Below, piece after piece: positions 1-10,896 of a stretch of DNA of 64,000 nt. A model generated the notes under the pieces. The model saw nothing but the letters and a program-made list of their open reading frames with translations. It had not been told where the DNA came from and did not search any database. The stretch's first letter is position 1, and each line of letters starts with the position of its first letter. The stretch covers positions 249,580 to 313,579 of the forward strand of contig NZ_JADMUF010000002.1 of NCBI RefSeq assembly GCF_015546965.1, read 5' to 3'. The stretch is from Collinsella aerofaciens (GTDB taxonomy: Bacteria; Actinomycetota; Coriobacteriia; Coriobacteriales; Coriobacteriaceae). The position numbers and the translations under genes are program-made.

Positions 1-1741
<1,741 letters not shown>

Positions 1742-1764
1742 CAGCTACACATAAGCAGCTCAAC

Positions 1765-1800
1765 AAGGGCGACTCCTAAGGGGGTCGCCCTTTTGCTATT
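1765..1800 (+). terminator. intrinsic terminator of pnp
   Basis: Inverted repeat AAGGGCGAC / GTCGCCCTT around an 10-nt loop, running into TTTTGCTATT, 24 nt after the pnp stop codon. Confidence 0.85.
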
Positions 1801-1919
1801 CCCGGCGGGGCCGCAGGTAAAGTTTCCTGCTCTACAGTCCTGCGCAAGACGGAAAGCACATTAAGTGCTTTCCTTTGCGTGCGGAACTCGCGATAAACTT
1901 CATATGCGGCCCTCCCGGG
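1801..1919 (-). repeat. palindromic element family 1, copy A (inverted)
   Basis: Outer arms 1801-1825 and 1895-1919 are complementary with a few mismatches and enclose a 69-nt core. Read on the minus strand, the core is the same length as, and nearly identical to, the core of the copy at 2058-2190. The differences include three paired changes in an inner stem (AAG/CTT here, GGC/GCC there, around the common loop TTAAT context). The outer arms have a different sequence from those of the other copy, yet remain self-complementary. No open reading frame of note. I do not recognise the family. The 140 nt between the two copies show nothing further. Confidence 0.75.
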
Positions 1920-2057
1920 CGCAAGCAAAAGGGCTGGTTGGTGCCGCTTGCTATTTAGTTAGACAGTCTATTCAGTGGTCAGATTTCAGATCAGTAGATA
2001 GCCGCAGCAGCATCTTCCCAGATAAAACGACCAAAATAAACCTGTCCCTTTTTGGCA

Positions 2058-2190
2058 GGTTTCCCGTGGGGCGGGCACTGATGAAGTTTATCGCGAGTTC
2101 CGCACGAACAGGAGGCCACTTAATGTGGCCTCCGTCGTGAGCAGGACTGTAGAGCAGGAAACTTCATCAGTGCCCGCCCCACGGGAAACC
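2058..2190 (+). repeat. palindromic element family 1, copy B
   Basis: Perfect 32-bp inverted repeat (2058-2089 and 2159-2190) enclosing a 69-nt core that contains an inner hairpin GGAGGCCAC-TTAAT-GTGGCCTCC. It is the inverted partner of the copy at 1801-1919. It lies about 190 nt upstream of the RNase J start codon, so it could be transcribed as part of that leader or as a separate RNA. The rest of the pnp-rnj gap (2191-2378) holds no gene that I can support. Confidence 0.8.
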
Positions 2191-2378
2191 GGCGGGATGG
2201 ACCAGTTCAGATGGGGCTTTGATGCATGGGTGGTCTGTTGTTGTGCAAATGGGTATCATATTTTGGTTATTGCATCGACTCTGTGATGCATGTTTGTACG
2301 TTCCCGGCGGTCGGTTTGCCAGAAGCGCCCCGTCGGTTGTTCCAGACCCGTTTCGAAGAAAGGAAACAACACTCACCT

Positions 2379-4049
2379 ATGGCAGCTAAAAAATCATCTC
2401 CCTTGAAGATCATCCCGCTCGGCGGCCTCGACGGCATCGGCAAGAACATGACGGTCTTCGAGTGCGGCGACGACATGGTGCTCGTCGACGCCGGCCTCAT
2501 GTTCCCCGACGACTCCCAACCCGGTATCGACCTGGTGCTTCCTGACTACACCTACGTTCTTGAGAACGAGGAGAAGCTCCGCGGTATCGTCGTCACCCAC
2601 GGCCACGAGGACCACACCGGTTCGCTTCCGTATCTGCTGCAAGACCTCAACAACAAGGTGCCCATCTTCTCGAGCATGCTGACGCTTGGCTTTATCGAGG
2701 GCAAGCTTTCCGAGTTCCGCATTCGTGCACCCAAGTTCCGTGAGGTCAAGGGCGGCAGCCACGTCAATTTGGGTGGCATCTCGCTCGACTTCTTCTCGAT
2801 GACGCACTCCATCCCGGGCGCTCTGGGCGTGTTCATCCGCACTAACCAGGGCACCGTTATGCACACCGGCGACTTTAAGCTCGACCAGACGCCCATCGAC
2901 GGTGTCACGCCCGACTATGCCGCTATCAGCCGCTTTGCCAAGCAGGGCATCGACCTGCTGCTGTCCGACTCCACCAACGCTACGGTCCCCGGCTTTACCA
3001 AGTCCGAGGCCGAGGTCGGTCCCAATTTGCTGCATGCTATCAAGAATGCTCCGGGCCGCGTGTTCGTCGCGTCGTTCTCGAGTCACATCCATCGTCTGCA
3101 GCAGATCTGCGACGCCGCTCGCAAGTGCGGCCGAAAGGTCGTCGTGACCGGACGTTCCATGCTCACCAACACCCGCGTGGCGCGCGAGCTCGGTTATCTC
3201 AACATCGATGATGCCGATATCATCGATGCCTTCGATATTGACAACCTGCCCGACGACAAGATCGTCGTCATGTGCACCGGTTCGCAGGGCGAGCCTCTGT
3301 CGGCCCTTTCGCGCATGGCCAACGGCGAGCACAAGACACTCTCCATCCACGAGGGCGATACCGTCATCCTCTCGGCAACGCCGGTCCCCGGTAACGAGAA
3401 AGCCGTTCAGCAGGTCGTCAACAGCCTCGCCAAGCTTGGCTGCGACGTGTGGGATAAGAACCGTGCCCTCGTTCATGTTTCGGGTCACGGCAGCCAGGAG
3501 GAGCTCAAGCTTCTGATGGCCATGGCCAAGCCCACGTACTTTATGCCGGTCCACGGCGAGGCCGTGCACCTGCGTGCCCATGCTCAGCTGGCTCGCAAGA
3601 TGGGCATCAAGGACGATCACATCTTTATTCTGGATAACGGCGACACGCTCGAAATGCGTGGCGGCATTGTCAAGCGTGGCACGCCCGTCGAATCCGGCGT
3701 GGTCTACGTCGACGGCCTGCGCATCGGCGATACCGACCCCATCGTCCTGCGCGATCGCCAAAAGCTCGCCAACGACGGTATGGTCACGGCCGTTGCCATC
3801 GTTTCGCTCAAGCATAAGAAGATCGAGGCCATCGAGTTCTCGGGCCGCGGCGTTTCGTTTGCCATCGACGACCAGTTCTCCGAGGACGCCTCCGCGTCCA
3901 TCATGAAGACGATCGAAAAGGGCAAGTTTAGCTTTACCAGCAGCGGCTCCGACGCCATCCGTAAGGCGGTGCGCGACTCGCTGTCCAACTTTATCTGGAG
4001 CCGTACCCGTACCCGTCCGATGATCATCCCGGTCGTCATGGAGGTTTAG
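2379..4049 (+). CDS. rnj: ribonuclease J
   Basis: Metallo-beta-lactamase/beta-CASP ribonuclease (endonuclease and 5'-3' exonuclease) acting in mRNA decay and rRNA maturation. The zinc motif THGHEDH is at residues 72-78, followed by MHTGDFKLD near 160 and CTGSQGEPLSAL in the beta-CASP part. At 556 aa it has the usual length. The ATG at 2379 is preferred over in-frame upstream starts because homology begins at MAAKKSSPLKIIPLGG and AAAGGAAA lies upstream. The next gene, ftsK, starts 1 nt after the stop, so the two are probably co-transcribed. Neighbouring pnp gives an RNA-decay pair. Confidence 0.95.
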   Translation: MAAKKSSPLKIIPLGGLDGIGKNMTVFECGDDMVLVDAGLMFPDDSQPGIDLVLPDYTYVLENEEKLRGIVVTHGHEDHTGSLPYLLQDLNNKVPIFSSMLTLGFIEGKLSEFRIRAPKFREVKGGSHVNLGGISLDFFSMTHSIPGALGVFIRTNQGTVMHTGDFKLDQTPIDGVTPDYAAISRFAKQGIDLLLSDSTNATVPGFTKSEAEVGPNLLHAIKNAPGRVFVASFSSHIHRLQQICDAARKCGRKVVVTGRSMLTNTRVARELGYLNIDDADIIDAFDIDNLPDDKIVVMCTGSQGEPLSALSRMANGEHKTLSIHEGDTVILSATPVPGNEKAVQQVVNSLAKLGCDVWDKNRALVHVSGHGSQEELKLLMAMAKPTYFMPVHGEAVHLRAHAQLARKMGIKDDHIFILDNGDTLEMRGGIVKRGTPVESGVVYVDGLRIGDTDPIVLRDRQKLANDGMVTAVAIVSLKHKKIEAIEFSGRGVSFAIDDQFSEDASASIMKTIEKGKFSFTSSGSDAIRKAVRDSLSNFIWSRTRTRPMIIPVVMEV

Positions 4050-4050
4050 T

Positions 4051-6831
4051 TTGGCGCGCGGATCTGCACAAAACGCCAAAGGCAATAAAGCCAACAACCA
4101 ACCGGCATCTCCTAAGGGTGCCGGTTCCCATCTGCGTGCCAATAAGGGCCACGAGGCCGAGTTCGAAGACTTTGAGCCCTTGGTCGAGCCCTCGGCCAAT
4201 CGCGATATCGCCGGCGTCGTTATCGCCGTGCTGGCGATCGCGTCCTTTATCGCGGTGATTTCTCCGGCAACGGCGCCCGTGACGGCCGCGGTCGCCGGGT
4301 TCTACCACCTGGGCTTTGGCTTGGGCGCCTACGTGCTGCCGATCGTCATCTTGCTGTTTGCCGCCACGCTCTTTTTGGGTGAGGACTCGCCGCTCAACGT
4401 GCGCTCGGTTGCGGGCGGCGCCGTGGTCTTTATCGCCGTCGTCTCCATTCTTTCGCTGATGGTGCCGGGTACGAGCGACTCGTGCGACCTAATGTTCACG
4501 CCGCAAAACCTGTCCGCCTCGGGTGGCTACATCGGTGCGTTTATTGCGAGTGCGCTGCAGAATGCCCTGGGTAAACCTATCGCGATGGTGGTCCTGTTGG
4601 GTCTGGCCGTCGTTGGCTTTGTCATCATCGGCTTTTCGGTGGGCGGAGTTTTGCGCTCTGCCCGCGACCGTGCGGCCGATTTTGCCGAGCGCCGTCGTGC
4701 CGATGTAAACGCGAGTCCGTGGGGTGACGACGAAGCCCTGTCGGTGCCCGGCGTTGCCCGTCCGCACCTGAGCATTCTTCGTCAAAAGGGCTCCGATATG
4801 TCCGTGACCACGGTCATGGGCAACGATGCGGACCCGGTTCTGGACGATGACGACGAGGACGAGGATCCGTTTGTCGACGTGTCCGACGCCGTGGAGGCCG
4901 AGCGTGCTAAGACGACGCTGCTGCCGCGCCGTCATGCCAAGAAGGGCAAGAAGGCTCCCAAACTCAATACGAGTGAGCCCGATCCGTCTTGGTCCGAGAG
5001 CGAGATTGAGCTTACCGAGGGTGATGACGAGGACGACGAGTCCCCGCTCGAGACTGCTAAAACCACCTTGCTGCCGCGTCGTCAGGCAAAGCGCGGTCAG
5101 GTGACTGGCCAGCTTTCGATGGAGGACGATCCGGACAAGGTCGACGAGTCCGAACCGCCGTTTGCCGTGAATCCCGTTTCGGCCGCCCCTCAAATTCCTG
5201 ATTTCGTCAAGCATCCCAAGGTTGCCGATACGGCTGTCGCGAGCGCTGCCGAGGCGTCTACTTCGAGCGATGGGGGAGCGGACATTGCCCCCGCGGATAA
5301 CGAGGGCGAAGAAGAGGACGGCCTTAAGCTTCCGCCGCTCGAAATCCTGCATGCAAACCCCCAGTCCGCTTCTGCCGCGTCTTCGGACAAGGAGCTGGAA
5401 CAGACCGCCGAGTCGCTGCAGTCCACACTGCTTGAGTTTGGCCGTAGCGCTCGCGTCGTCGGCTGGATTGCCGGCCCCACGGTGACGACTTTTAAGCTGC
5501 AGCCCGGCGAGGGCGAGCGCGTGAGCAAGATTTCGAGCCTTGAGGACGACATCGCGCTTTCACTTGCTGCTCAGTCCGTGCGTATCTTTGCGCCGATTCC
5601 CGGCACCTCGCTCGTGGGTATCGAGATTCCCAATCGAAAGCGTCAGAACGTCAACTTGGGCGACGTGCTGCCCTATGTTAAGGGCGGTCCGCTTGAGCTT
5701 GCCATCGGCCGCGATGCAGAGGGCACGCCGGTCGTCGCCGACCTTGCCAAGATGCCCCACCTGCTGATCGCCGGTACCACGGGTTCCGGTAAGTCGGTCA
5801 TGATCAACTCCATCATCACGACCCTGCTCATGCGCGCCCTTCCCGAGGACGTTCGCTTGATTATGGTCGACCCTAAGCGCGTCGAGCTCGCAGGCTATAA
5901 CGGCCTGCCGCATCTTTACGTGCCCGTAGTGACCGAGCCCAAGCAGGCCGCGAGTGCCTTGCAGTGGGCGGTGTCCGAGATGGAGCGCCGCCTGAAGGTC
6001 TTCGAGCGCCTGAACGTGCGCAAGATCTCGACCTATAACGAAAAGCAGGCCGCCGGCGAGTTTGAGCATTACGATAACCCGCCGCAAAAGATGCCCTACC
6101 TGGTCATCATCATCGACGAGCTTTCGGACCTGATGATGGTTGCCGGCAAGGACGTCGAGGCGTCGATTGTGCGTATCGCCCAGCTGGGCCGTGCTGCCGG
6201 TATCCATCTTATCGTGGCGACTCAGCGTCCCAGCTCTAACGTGGTGACAGGTCTCATCAAGGCAAACATTACCAACCGTATCGCCTTCAACGTCGCAACG
6301 GGCATCGACTCCCGCGTCATCATCGACCAGATGGGTGCCGAAAAGCTCACCGGCTTGGGTGACATGCTGTTCTCTAAGGTCGACTGGGGCAAGCCCCGCC
6401 GTATCCAGGGCTGCTTTGTTTCGGATGACGAGATCAACGAGATTGTCGAGTTTGTTAAGTCGCAAAGCGAGCCCGACTACCATGAGGAGATCCTGTCGGC
6501 TGTGGCGCCTGCCTCCATGTCCATGGCAGGTGGCGGCGGCATTGTTCGCACCGGCGTTGCCGAGCCTCAGGACGACGATCCGCTTATCTGGGAAGCCGCC
6601 CATATTGTGGTGGAATCGCAGCTGGGCTCCACATCTGGCCTGCAGCGCCGCCTGAAGGTTGGCTATGCGCGCGCCGGGCGTATTATGGACATGCTGGAAG
6701 AAAAGGGTGTCGTCGGTCCGCCCGACGGTTCCAAGCCGCGCGAGGTCCTGCTGGATGAAGAAGGCCTTGCCACGCTGGAATCCGTCGACGCTGAGATGGC
6801 ACGTGAAGATCGTGAGTTTGGAGGATTCTGA
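4051..6831 (+). CDS. ftsK: DNA translocase FtsK/SpoIIIE
   Basis: Septum-located hexameric motor that pumps chromosomal DNA at division. Start is TTG at 4051 with GGAGG 7 nt upstream, inside the end of rnj. Order: about four membrane helices (residues 50-205), a long acidic disordered linker, then the motor with Walker A GTTGSGKS near 577, Walker B LVIIIDELSD near 685, and a C-terminal winged-helix gamma domain (residues 850-915) that reads polar DNA motifs. The linker contains two copies of AKTTLLPRR(H/Q)AK about 50 residues apart. 926 aa. Ends overlapping the next start (TGATG-type, 1 nt). Confidence 0.96.
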   Translation: MARGSAQNAKGNKANNQPASPKGAGSHLRANKGHEAEFEDFEPLVEPSANRDIAGVVIAVLAIASFIAVISPATAPVTAAVAGFYHLGFGLGAYVLPIVILLFAATLFLGEDSPLNVRSVAGGAVVFIAVVSILSLMVPGTSDSCDLMFTPQNLSASGGYIGAFIASALQNALGKPIAMVVLLGLAVVGFVIIGFSVGGVLRSARDRAADFAERRRADVNASPWGDDEALSVPGVARPHLSILRQKGSDMSVTTVMGNDADPVLDDDDEDEDPFVDVSDAVEAERAKTTLLPRRHAKKGKKAPKLNTSEPDPSWSESEIELTEGDDEDDESPLETAKTTLLPRRQAKRGQVTGQLSMEDDPDKVDESEPPFAVNPVSAAPQIPDFVKHPKVADTAVASAAEASTSSDGGADIAPADNEGEEEDGLKLPPLEILHANPQSASAASSDKELEQTAESLQSTLLEFGRSARVVGWIAGPTVTTFKLQPGEGERVSKISSLEDDIALSLAAQSVRIFAPIPGTSLVGIEIPNRKRQNVNLGDVLPYVKGGPLELAIGRDAEGTPVVADLAKMPHLLIAGTTGSGKSVMINSIITTLLMRALPEDVRLIMVDPKRVELAGYNGLPHLYVPVVTEPKQAASALQWAVSEMERRLKVFERLNVRKISTYNEKQAAGEFEHYDNPPQKMPYLVIIIDELSDLMMVAGKDVEASIVRIAQLGRAAGIHLIVATQRPSSNVVTGLIKANITNRIAFNVATGIDSRVIIDQMGAEKLTGLGDMLFSKVDWGKPRRIQGCFVSDDEINEIVEFVKSQSEPDYHEEILSAVAPASMSMAGGGGIVRTGVAEPQDDDPLIWEAAHIVVESQLGSTSGLQRRLKVGYARAGRIMDMLEEKGVVGPPDGSKPREVLLDEEGLATLESVDAEMAREDREFGGF

Positions 6832-8336
6832 TGGCTGCACGCTTTGGTGACATGCTGCTCGAGCAGCGTCGCCGAATGGGCCTTTCCATTCAGCAGGTCG
6901 CCAACACCATCAAAATCAGGCCGCAGATCATCGAGTTTTTCGAGAATGGCAATTTTGCATCGATGCCTCCGCGCGGCTATGCGCAGGGCATGATTTCGAG
7001 CTATGCACGCTTTTTAGGCCTAAACCCGCGCGAAGTGGTCAACGCCTATTTTGACGATCTGATGGCATACGAACGCGAGACGTCTCAGCAGGGCGGTCGT
7101 TTTCAGGACGCCGCCGGCTACGTCAATTCGCGCTCCTCGGTCGACAACGGCCGGTTTCTGATGGTTCAGGGCGGGCGTTCGACGCGTTATGCCCAGCGCC
7201 CTCAGCAGGCTGGCTATGTTACCGAGACGGGCTCGAGCGAGGAGATTCGTTCCCAGCGCGATCGTTTTCGCAGCACGCCGGCACCCGAGGAGCGCGCACT
7301 CCCCGCTGCCCGCGGTATCGCACGAGACCCTCGTGCCGGCTACGGCGATGGTGGTTATTCCGATCGCGGGTACCGTGGCGTTTCTTCCGGTCGTCCGCGC
7401 GGCGGCTATGCAGACGCCGACACTACGCAGGTGACGCCTCGCCTTCGATCTCAGTCACAGCCTTATAGCCAGCGCTCCATAGCGCCTCGTTCGGGTCAGC
7501 GCAACTACCAGGGTCGCGGCGAGCTCGCCCCCCGCTCAGGCCAGCGCAATATGCAGCGCCAGGGTAGCTATCGCGGACGTTCCGACAATAACCGCGGTCG
7601 CATGCCCCAAGGCACTGGTCGCGGTGGTTCCAATCGTGGACGCGGCGGTGGGCGTGCTCCCCAGAACAACGGTCTCGATCCTCGTATCGTTTACGCCGGT
7701 ATCGGTGCCGTGGCGCTGCTGCTGATCGTGCTCATCGTGGTGCTCCTGCGTGGCTGCGGCGCCTCGGCGCCCGAGAAGACGCCCGAGACGCCCGTTGCCA
7801 CCAAGACCACGACCAAGAAATCTTCCAAGGAGACCGAATCCGTCGATGATGACACCGATGAGGCGACGGACCAGTCGACCGAATCGGGCACCGCCAAGAC
7901 GACGTCCAAGAAGGAGGAGAGCGAGGTCACAAAGGTCAAGATCTCCGTTGCCAAGGGTAAGACCGCTTGGATTGAGGTCAAGGTTGATGGCAAGTCGGTC
8001 TATGGCGCCCAGGCGACCGGCCCCTTTGAGCAGGAATACACGCCCGAGTCCTCGATCGAGATCACCACGTCCAAGCCTTCCGATGTCACCGTTACCAAGA
8101 ACGGCGAAAAGGTCCGCTACGACACTAAGACGTCGGGCGTGGCGCGCGTGACGATCACCGTTCCCAAGAAGGAGACGACCGAGTCCAAGGACGGCGAGAG
8201 CACTGACGGTTCCGATGGCACCGAAAGTACCGACGGAACCGATGGAACCGACGCCCAGTCCACGGACGGCACCGATACCGCCACCGACGGTCAAACGACG
8301 ACCGATTCTACCGATTATTCGTACGACAGCTACTAA
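6831..8336 (+). CDS. RodZ-like helix-turn-helix membrane protein
   Basis: Bitopic protein of the RodZ/YmfM type that links the cytoskeleton to the cell-wall machinery. An N-terminal Cro-like HTH (residues 1-75, GDMLLEQRRRMGLSIQQVAN) is followed by a very long Arg/Gly/Gln-rich linker (100-280) with RG and RGG repeats and two copies of APRSGQRN, one membrane helix (285-307), and an extracellular beta domain (about 365-440). The tail is rich in Ser, Thr, Asp and Gly. Conserved position directly after ftsK. The RGG-rich cytoplasmic linker is unusual for RodZ. Family assignment is firm; exact function in a coccobacillary gut anaerobe is inferred. Confidence 0.8.
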   Translation: MAARFGDMLLEQRRRMGLSIQQVANTIKIRPQIIEFFENGNFASMPPRGYAQGMISSYARFLGLNPREVVNAYFDDLMAYERETSQQGGRFQDAAGYVNSRSSVDNGRFLMVQGGRSTRYAQRPQQAGYVTETGSSEEIRSQRDRFRSTPAPEERALPAARGIARDPRAGYGDGGYSDRGYRGVSSGRPRGGYADADTTQVTPRLRSQSQPYSQRSIAPRSGQRNYQGRGELAPRSGQRNMQRQGSYRGRSDNNRGRMPQGTGRGGSNRGRGGGRAPQNNGLDPRIVYAGIGAVALLLIVLIVVLLRGCGASAPEKTPETPVATKTTTKKSSKETESVDDDTDEATDQSTESGTAKTTSKKEESEVTKVKISVAKGKTAWIEVKVDGKSVYGAQATGPFEQEYTPESSIEITTSKPSDVTVTKNGEKVRYDTKTSGVARVTITVPKKETTESKDGESTDGSDGTESTDGTDGTDAQSTDGTDTATDGQTTTDSTDYSYDSY

Positions 8337-8362
8337 GCCGCTTGTAGGCGAAAGGAAAAACC

Positions 8363-8860
8363 ATGGCTAAAGATTCCAGCTTTGACGTTGTGTCCGAAGT
8401 CAATATGCAGGAGGTCGACAATGCCTTCCAGCAGACCACGCGCGAGATTTCCCAGCGCTATGACCTGAAGGACTCCGGCGCCACGATCGAGCTTTCGAAG
8501 GGCGACAAGCTCTTTACGATCAGCGCTCCGGCCGACTTCGTCTCCAAGCAGATTATCGACGTTTTGAGCTCCAAGCTCATCAAGCGTGGCATCGATCTTA
8601 AGGCTGTGTCCTGGGACGCTCCGCAGGCCGCTTCGGGTGGCACCGTGCGCGTGCTCGGTCACATTGTCGAGGGCATCGACCAGGCTACCGCAAAGAAGAT
8701 CAATAAGGACATCAAGGATCAAAAGCTCAAGGTCAAGGTGACTATCGAGGCCGATAAGCTGCGCGTTTCCTCGGCATCCAAGGATGCCCTGCAGACCGTG
8801 ATCCAGTTTCTGCGCGACCAGGACTATGGCCAGCCGCTGCAGTTTACCAACTACCGCTAA
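8363..8860 (+). CDS. yajQ: YajQ family nucleotide-binding protein (DUF520)
   Basis: 165 aa, the full family length, with the typical start MAKDSSFDVVSEVNMQEVDNA and end DYGQPLQFTNYR. YajQ proteins have two RNA-recognition-like folds and bind nucleotides; in some proteobacteria they act as cyclic-di-GMP effectors, which is not known here. AAAGGAA precedes the ATG at good spacing. It sits 26 nt after the rodZ-like gene and 26 nt before rimO, consistent with one operon. Confidence 0.93.
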   Translation: MAKDSSFDVVSEVNMQEVDNAFQQTTREISQRYDLKDSGATIELSKGDKLFTISAPADFVSKQIIDVLSSKLIKRGIDLKAVSWDAPQAASGGTVRVLGHIVEGIDQATAKKINKDIKDQKLKVKVTIEADKLRVSSASKDALQTVIQFLRDQDYGQPLQFTNYR

Positions 8861-8886
8861 TTTATTCGAAAGGACCGCTTTCCAAC

Positions 8887-10236
8887 ATGGATACACCGTT
8901 GGGCTCCGTGCTCTATATCACCCTCGGTTGCGCCAAAAACGAGGTTGATACCGACCGTATGCGCTCGCTGCTGACCGCTGCGGGCTACGAGGAGGCATTC
9001 GATCCGCAGGATGCCGATATCGCCATCGTCAACACGTGCTCCTTCCTTGCCTCGGCTACGTCCGAGAGCATCGAGACGACGCTCGAGCTTGCCAATGAGG
9101 TGCAGGACGGCGTTCGCTCGTGCCCGATCGTTATGTGCGGCTGCGTGCCGTCTCGCTACGGCGACGATCTGCCCGACGAGCTTCCCGAGGTCGCCGCGTT
9201 CGTGAAGGCCGACGAAGAGGACGGCATCGTTGCGGTCATCGATGGCGTGCTGGGTGTCGAGCGTGAGGTTGCGGCATATATCCCGCAGGTCAAACGTACC
9301 GTCGAGGGCGCGGTTGCCTATGTGAAGATCTCCGACGGCTGCAATCGTTTCTGCAGCTTCTGCATGATCCCGTATATCCGCGGTCGCTATCACTCGCGTG
9401 ATGCGCAAAGCATTATCTCGGAGGTGCGCGACCTGGTTGCCGGGGGCGTGCGCGAGATCGTGCTGATCGGTCAGGATACGGGCATCTGGGGCAGCGACTT
9501 TGACGCCGCCGACGTTGACGAGGGTTCGCCGCGCAACCTAGCCCAGCTGCTGCAGGCCGTATCCGAAGCCGTGCGTCCGCATAACGTGTGGGTCCGCGTG
9601 CTCTACCTGCAGCCCGAGGGCATGACTGACGAGCTTATCGAGACCATTCGCGATACGCCCGAGGTGCTGCCCTATATCGATATCCCCGTGCAGCACTGCG
9701 ACGCGCGCATCCTCAAGGCCATGCGCCGCTCCGGTTCGCGCCAGGAGCTCGAGGGCCTGTTCCGCGACCTGCGCGAGCGCATCCCCGGTATCGTGATCCG
9801 CTCCACAGCCATGGTAGGGTTCCCGACCGAGACCGACGACGAGTTCCGTGATCTCATCGACTTTATGGATACCGTGGCCTTTGACTACACGAGTGTCTTT
9901 GCCTACTCGCAGGAGGAGGGCAGCCTGGCAGCCAAGATGGAAGGCCAGGTCGATGATGAGATTAAGCTCGAGCGCGCGCAGGAGGCTATGGACCTGGCCG
10001 AATCGCTCGGCTTTGCCGCGACCGCCGCTCACGTTGGCGAGCGTGCCCAGGTGATCGTCGACGGCATCGAGGAGACCGAGGACGGCGCCGAGCTCATCGG
10101 CCACGCCTGGTTCCAGGCGCCCGATTCCGACGGCGCGGTGCACTTGGATGCCAGCGAGGCCTCCGTGGGCGATATTCTGACGGTCGAGTTTACCGATAGC
10201 TTCTGCTACGAGCTCATCGGTCATGTGGTTGAGTAG
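8887..10236 (+). CDS. rimO: ribosomal protein S12 methylthiotransferase
   Basis: Radical-SAM enzyme that methylthiolates an Asp of ribosomal protein S12. The N-terminal MTTase domain carries the three auxiliary cluster cysteines (LGCAKNEVD, NTCSF, CGCVPSR); the radical-SAM triad is DGCNRFCSFC near residue 155; a C-terminal TRAM domain follows. LGCAKNEVDTDRM and the IPYIRGRYHSR segment separate it from the paralogue miaB at 16899, whose motif is FGCQMNQHDSE. 449 aa. Tight spacing to pgsA (9 nt) indicates co-transcription. Confidence 0.95.
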   Translation: MDTPLGSVLYITLGCAKNEVDTDRMRSLLTAAGYEEAFDPQDADIAIVNTCSFLASATSESIETTLELANEVQDGVRSCPIVMCGCVPSRYGDDLPDELPEVAAFVKADEEDGIVAVIDGVLGVEREVAAYIPQVKRTVEGAVAYVKISDGCNRFCSFCMIPYIRGRYHSRDAQSIISEVRDLVAGGVREIVLIGQDTGIWGSDFDAADVDEGSPRNLAQLLQAVSEAVRPHNVWVRVLYLQPEGMTDELIETIRDTPEVLPYIDIPVQHCDARILKAMRRSGSRQELEGLFRDLRERIPGIVIRSTAMVGFPTETDDEFRDLIDFMDTVAFDYTSVFAYSQEEGSLAAKMEGQVDDEIKLERAQEAMDLAESLGFAATAAHVGERAQVIVDGIEETEDGAELIGHAWFQAPDSDGAVHLDASEASVGDILTVEFTDSFCYELIGHVVE

Positions 10237-10245
10237 GAGAGCGTT

Positions 10246-10884
10246 GTGGCTAACGAGAGCAATAAGGAACTGACGAGTGTCTGGACTCCCGCCAATATCG
10301 TGACGTGCGTGCGCATCGTCTTTATCCCGGTGTTCATGATCGTGTCGGCCCTGTCGCACACGGGCGTTGCCGGCACGGACTGGAGCACCTTCGACGGCCC
10401 GCTCGCCGCCGCCGCCTTTATTCTGTACGTCATCCTGTCGTGCACAGATAAGGTTGATGGCTACCTGGCTCGTTCACGCAACGAGATCACCGACTTCGGT
10501 AAGTTCTTGGATCCCATCGCCGATAAGTTGCTCGTGTTCTCGGCTCTGCTTCTGTTCTTGGATTTTGGTACCGTAACCGTGTGGTCGGTGTTCATCATCC
10601 TGTTCCGCGAGCTGCTGGTGAGTGCCCTGCGCATGGTCGCGAGTGCGGCCGGTGTGGTCGTTGCGGCCGATAAGCTCGGCAAGTACAAGACGGCGACCAC
10701 CATGGTTTCCATCTGCGGCTATCTGTGCGTCTTTGCGATGGCCGGCCTTAACCTGGCCCCGGTGGCGCTGACGCTCGGTATCTATGGCGTCTCACGCTTC
10801 CTGTACGCCGTGGCCGTTATCCTGACCGTTATCTCGGGCGCTCAGTACTTTTGGAACTGCCGCAAGATCGTCTTTTCGGTCTAG
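10246..10884 (+). CDS. pgsA: CDP-diacylglycerol--glycerol-3-phosphate 3-phosphatidyltransferase
   Basis: Integral membrane enzyme making phosphatidylglycerophosphate, the precursor of phosphatidylglycerol. It shows the CDP-alcohol phosphatidyltransferase signature DKVDGYLAR followed by GKFLDPIAD (the D-x2-DG-x2-AR-x8-G-x3-D-x3-D pattern) and several hydrophobic helices. GTG start at 10246 with AGGAGA upstream. 212 aa. The rimO-pgsA-cinA order is common in Actinobacteria and Firmicutes. A second family member lies at 31183..31887. Confidence 0.92.
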   Translation: MANESNKELTSVWTPANIVTCVRIVFIPVFMIVSALSHTGVAGTDWSTFDGPLAAAAFILYVILSCTDKVDGYLARSRNEITDFGKFLDPIADKLLVFSALLLFLDFGTVTVWSVFIILFRELLVSALRMVASAAGVVVAADKLGKYKTATTMVSICGYLCVFAMAGLNLAPVALTLGIYGVSRFLYAVAVILTVISGAQYFWNCRKIVFSV

Positions 10885-10896
10885 GTCCTGGTAGGT

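Noticed and set aside
2394-4199. 601-aa open frame antisense to rnj
   Set aside because: Shadow frame caused by high GC third positions in rnj; no family-like sequence and no ribosome-binding site.
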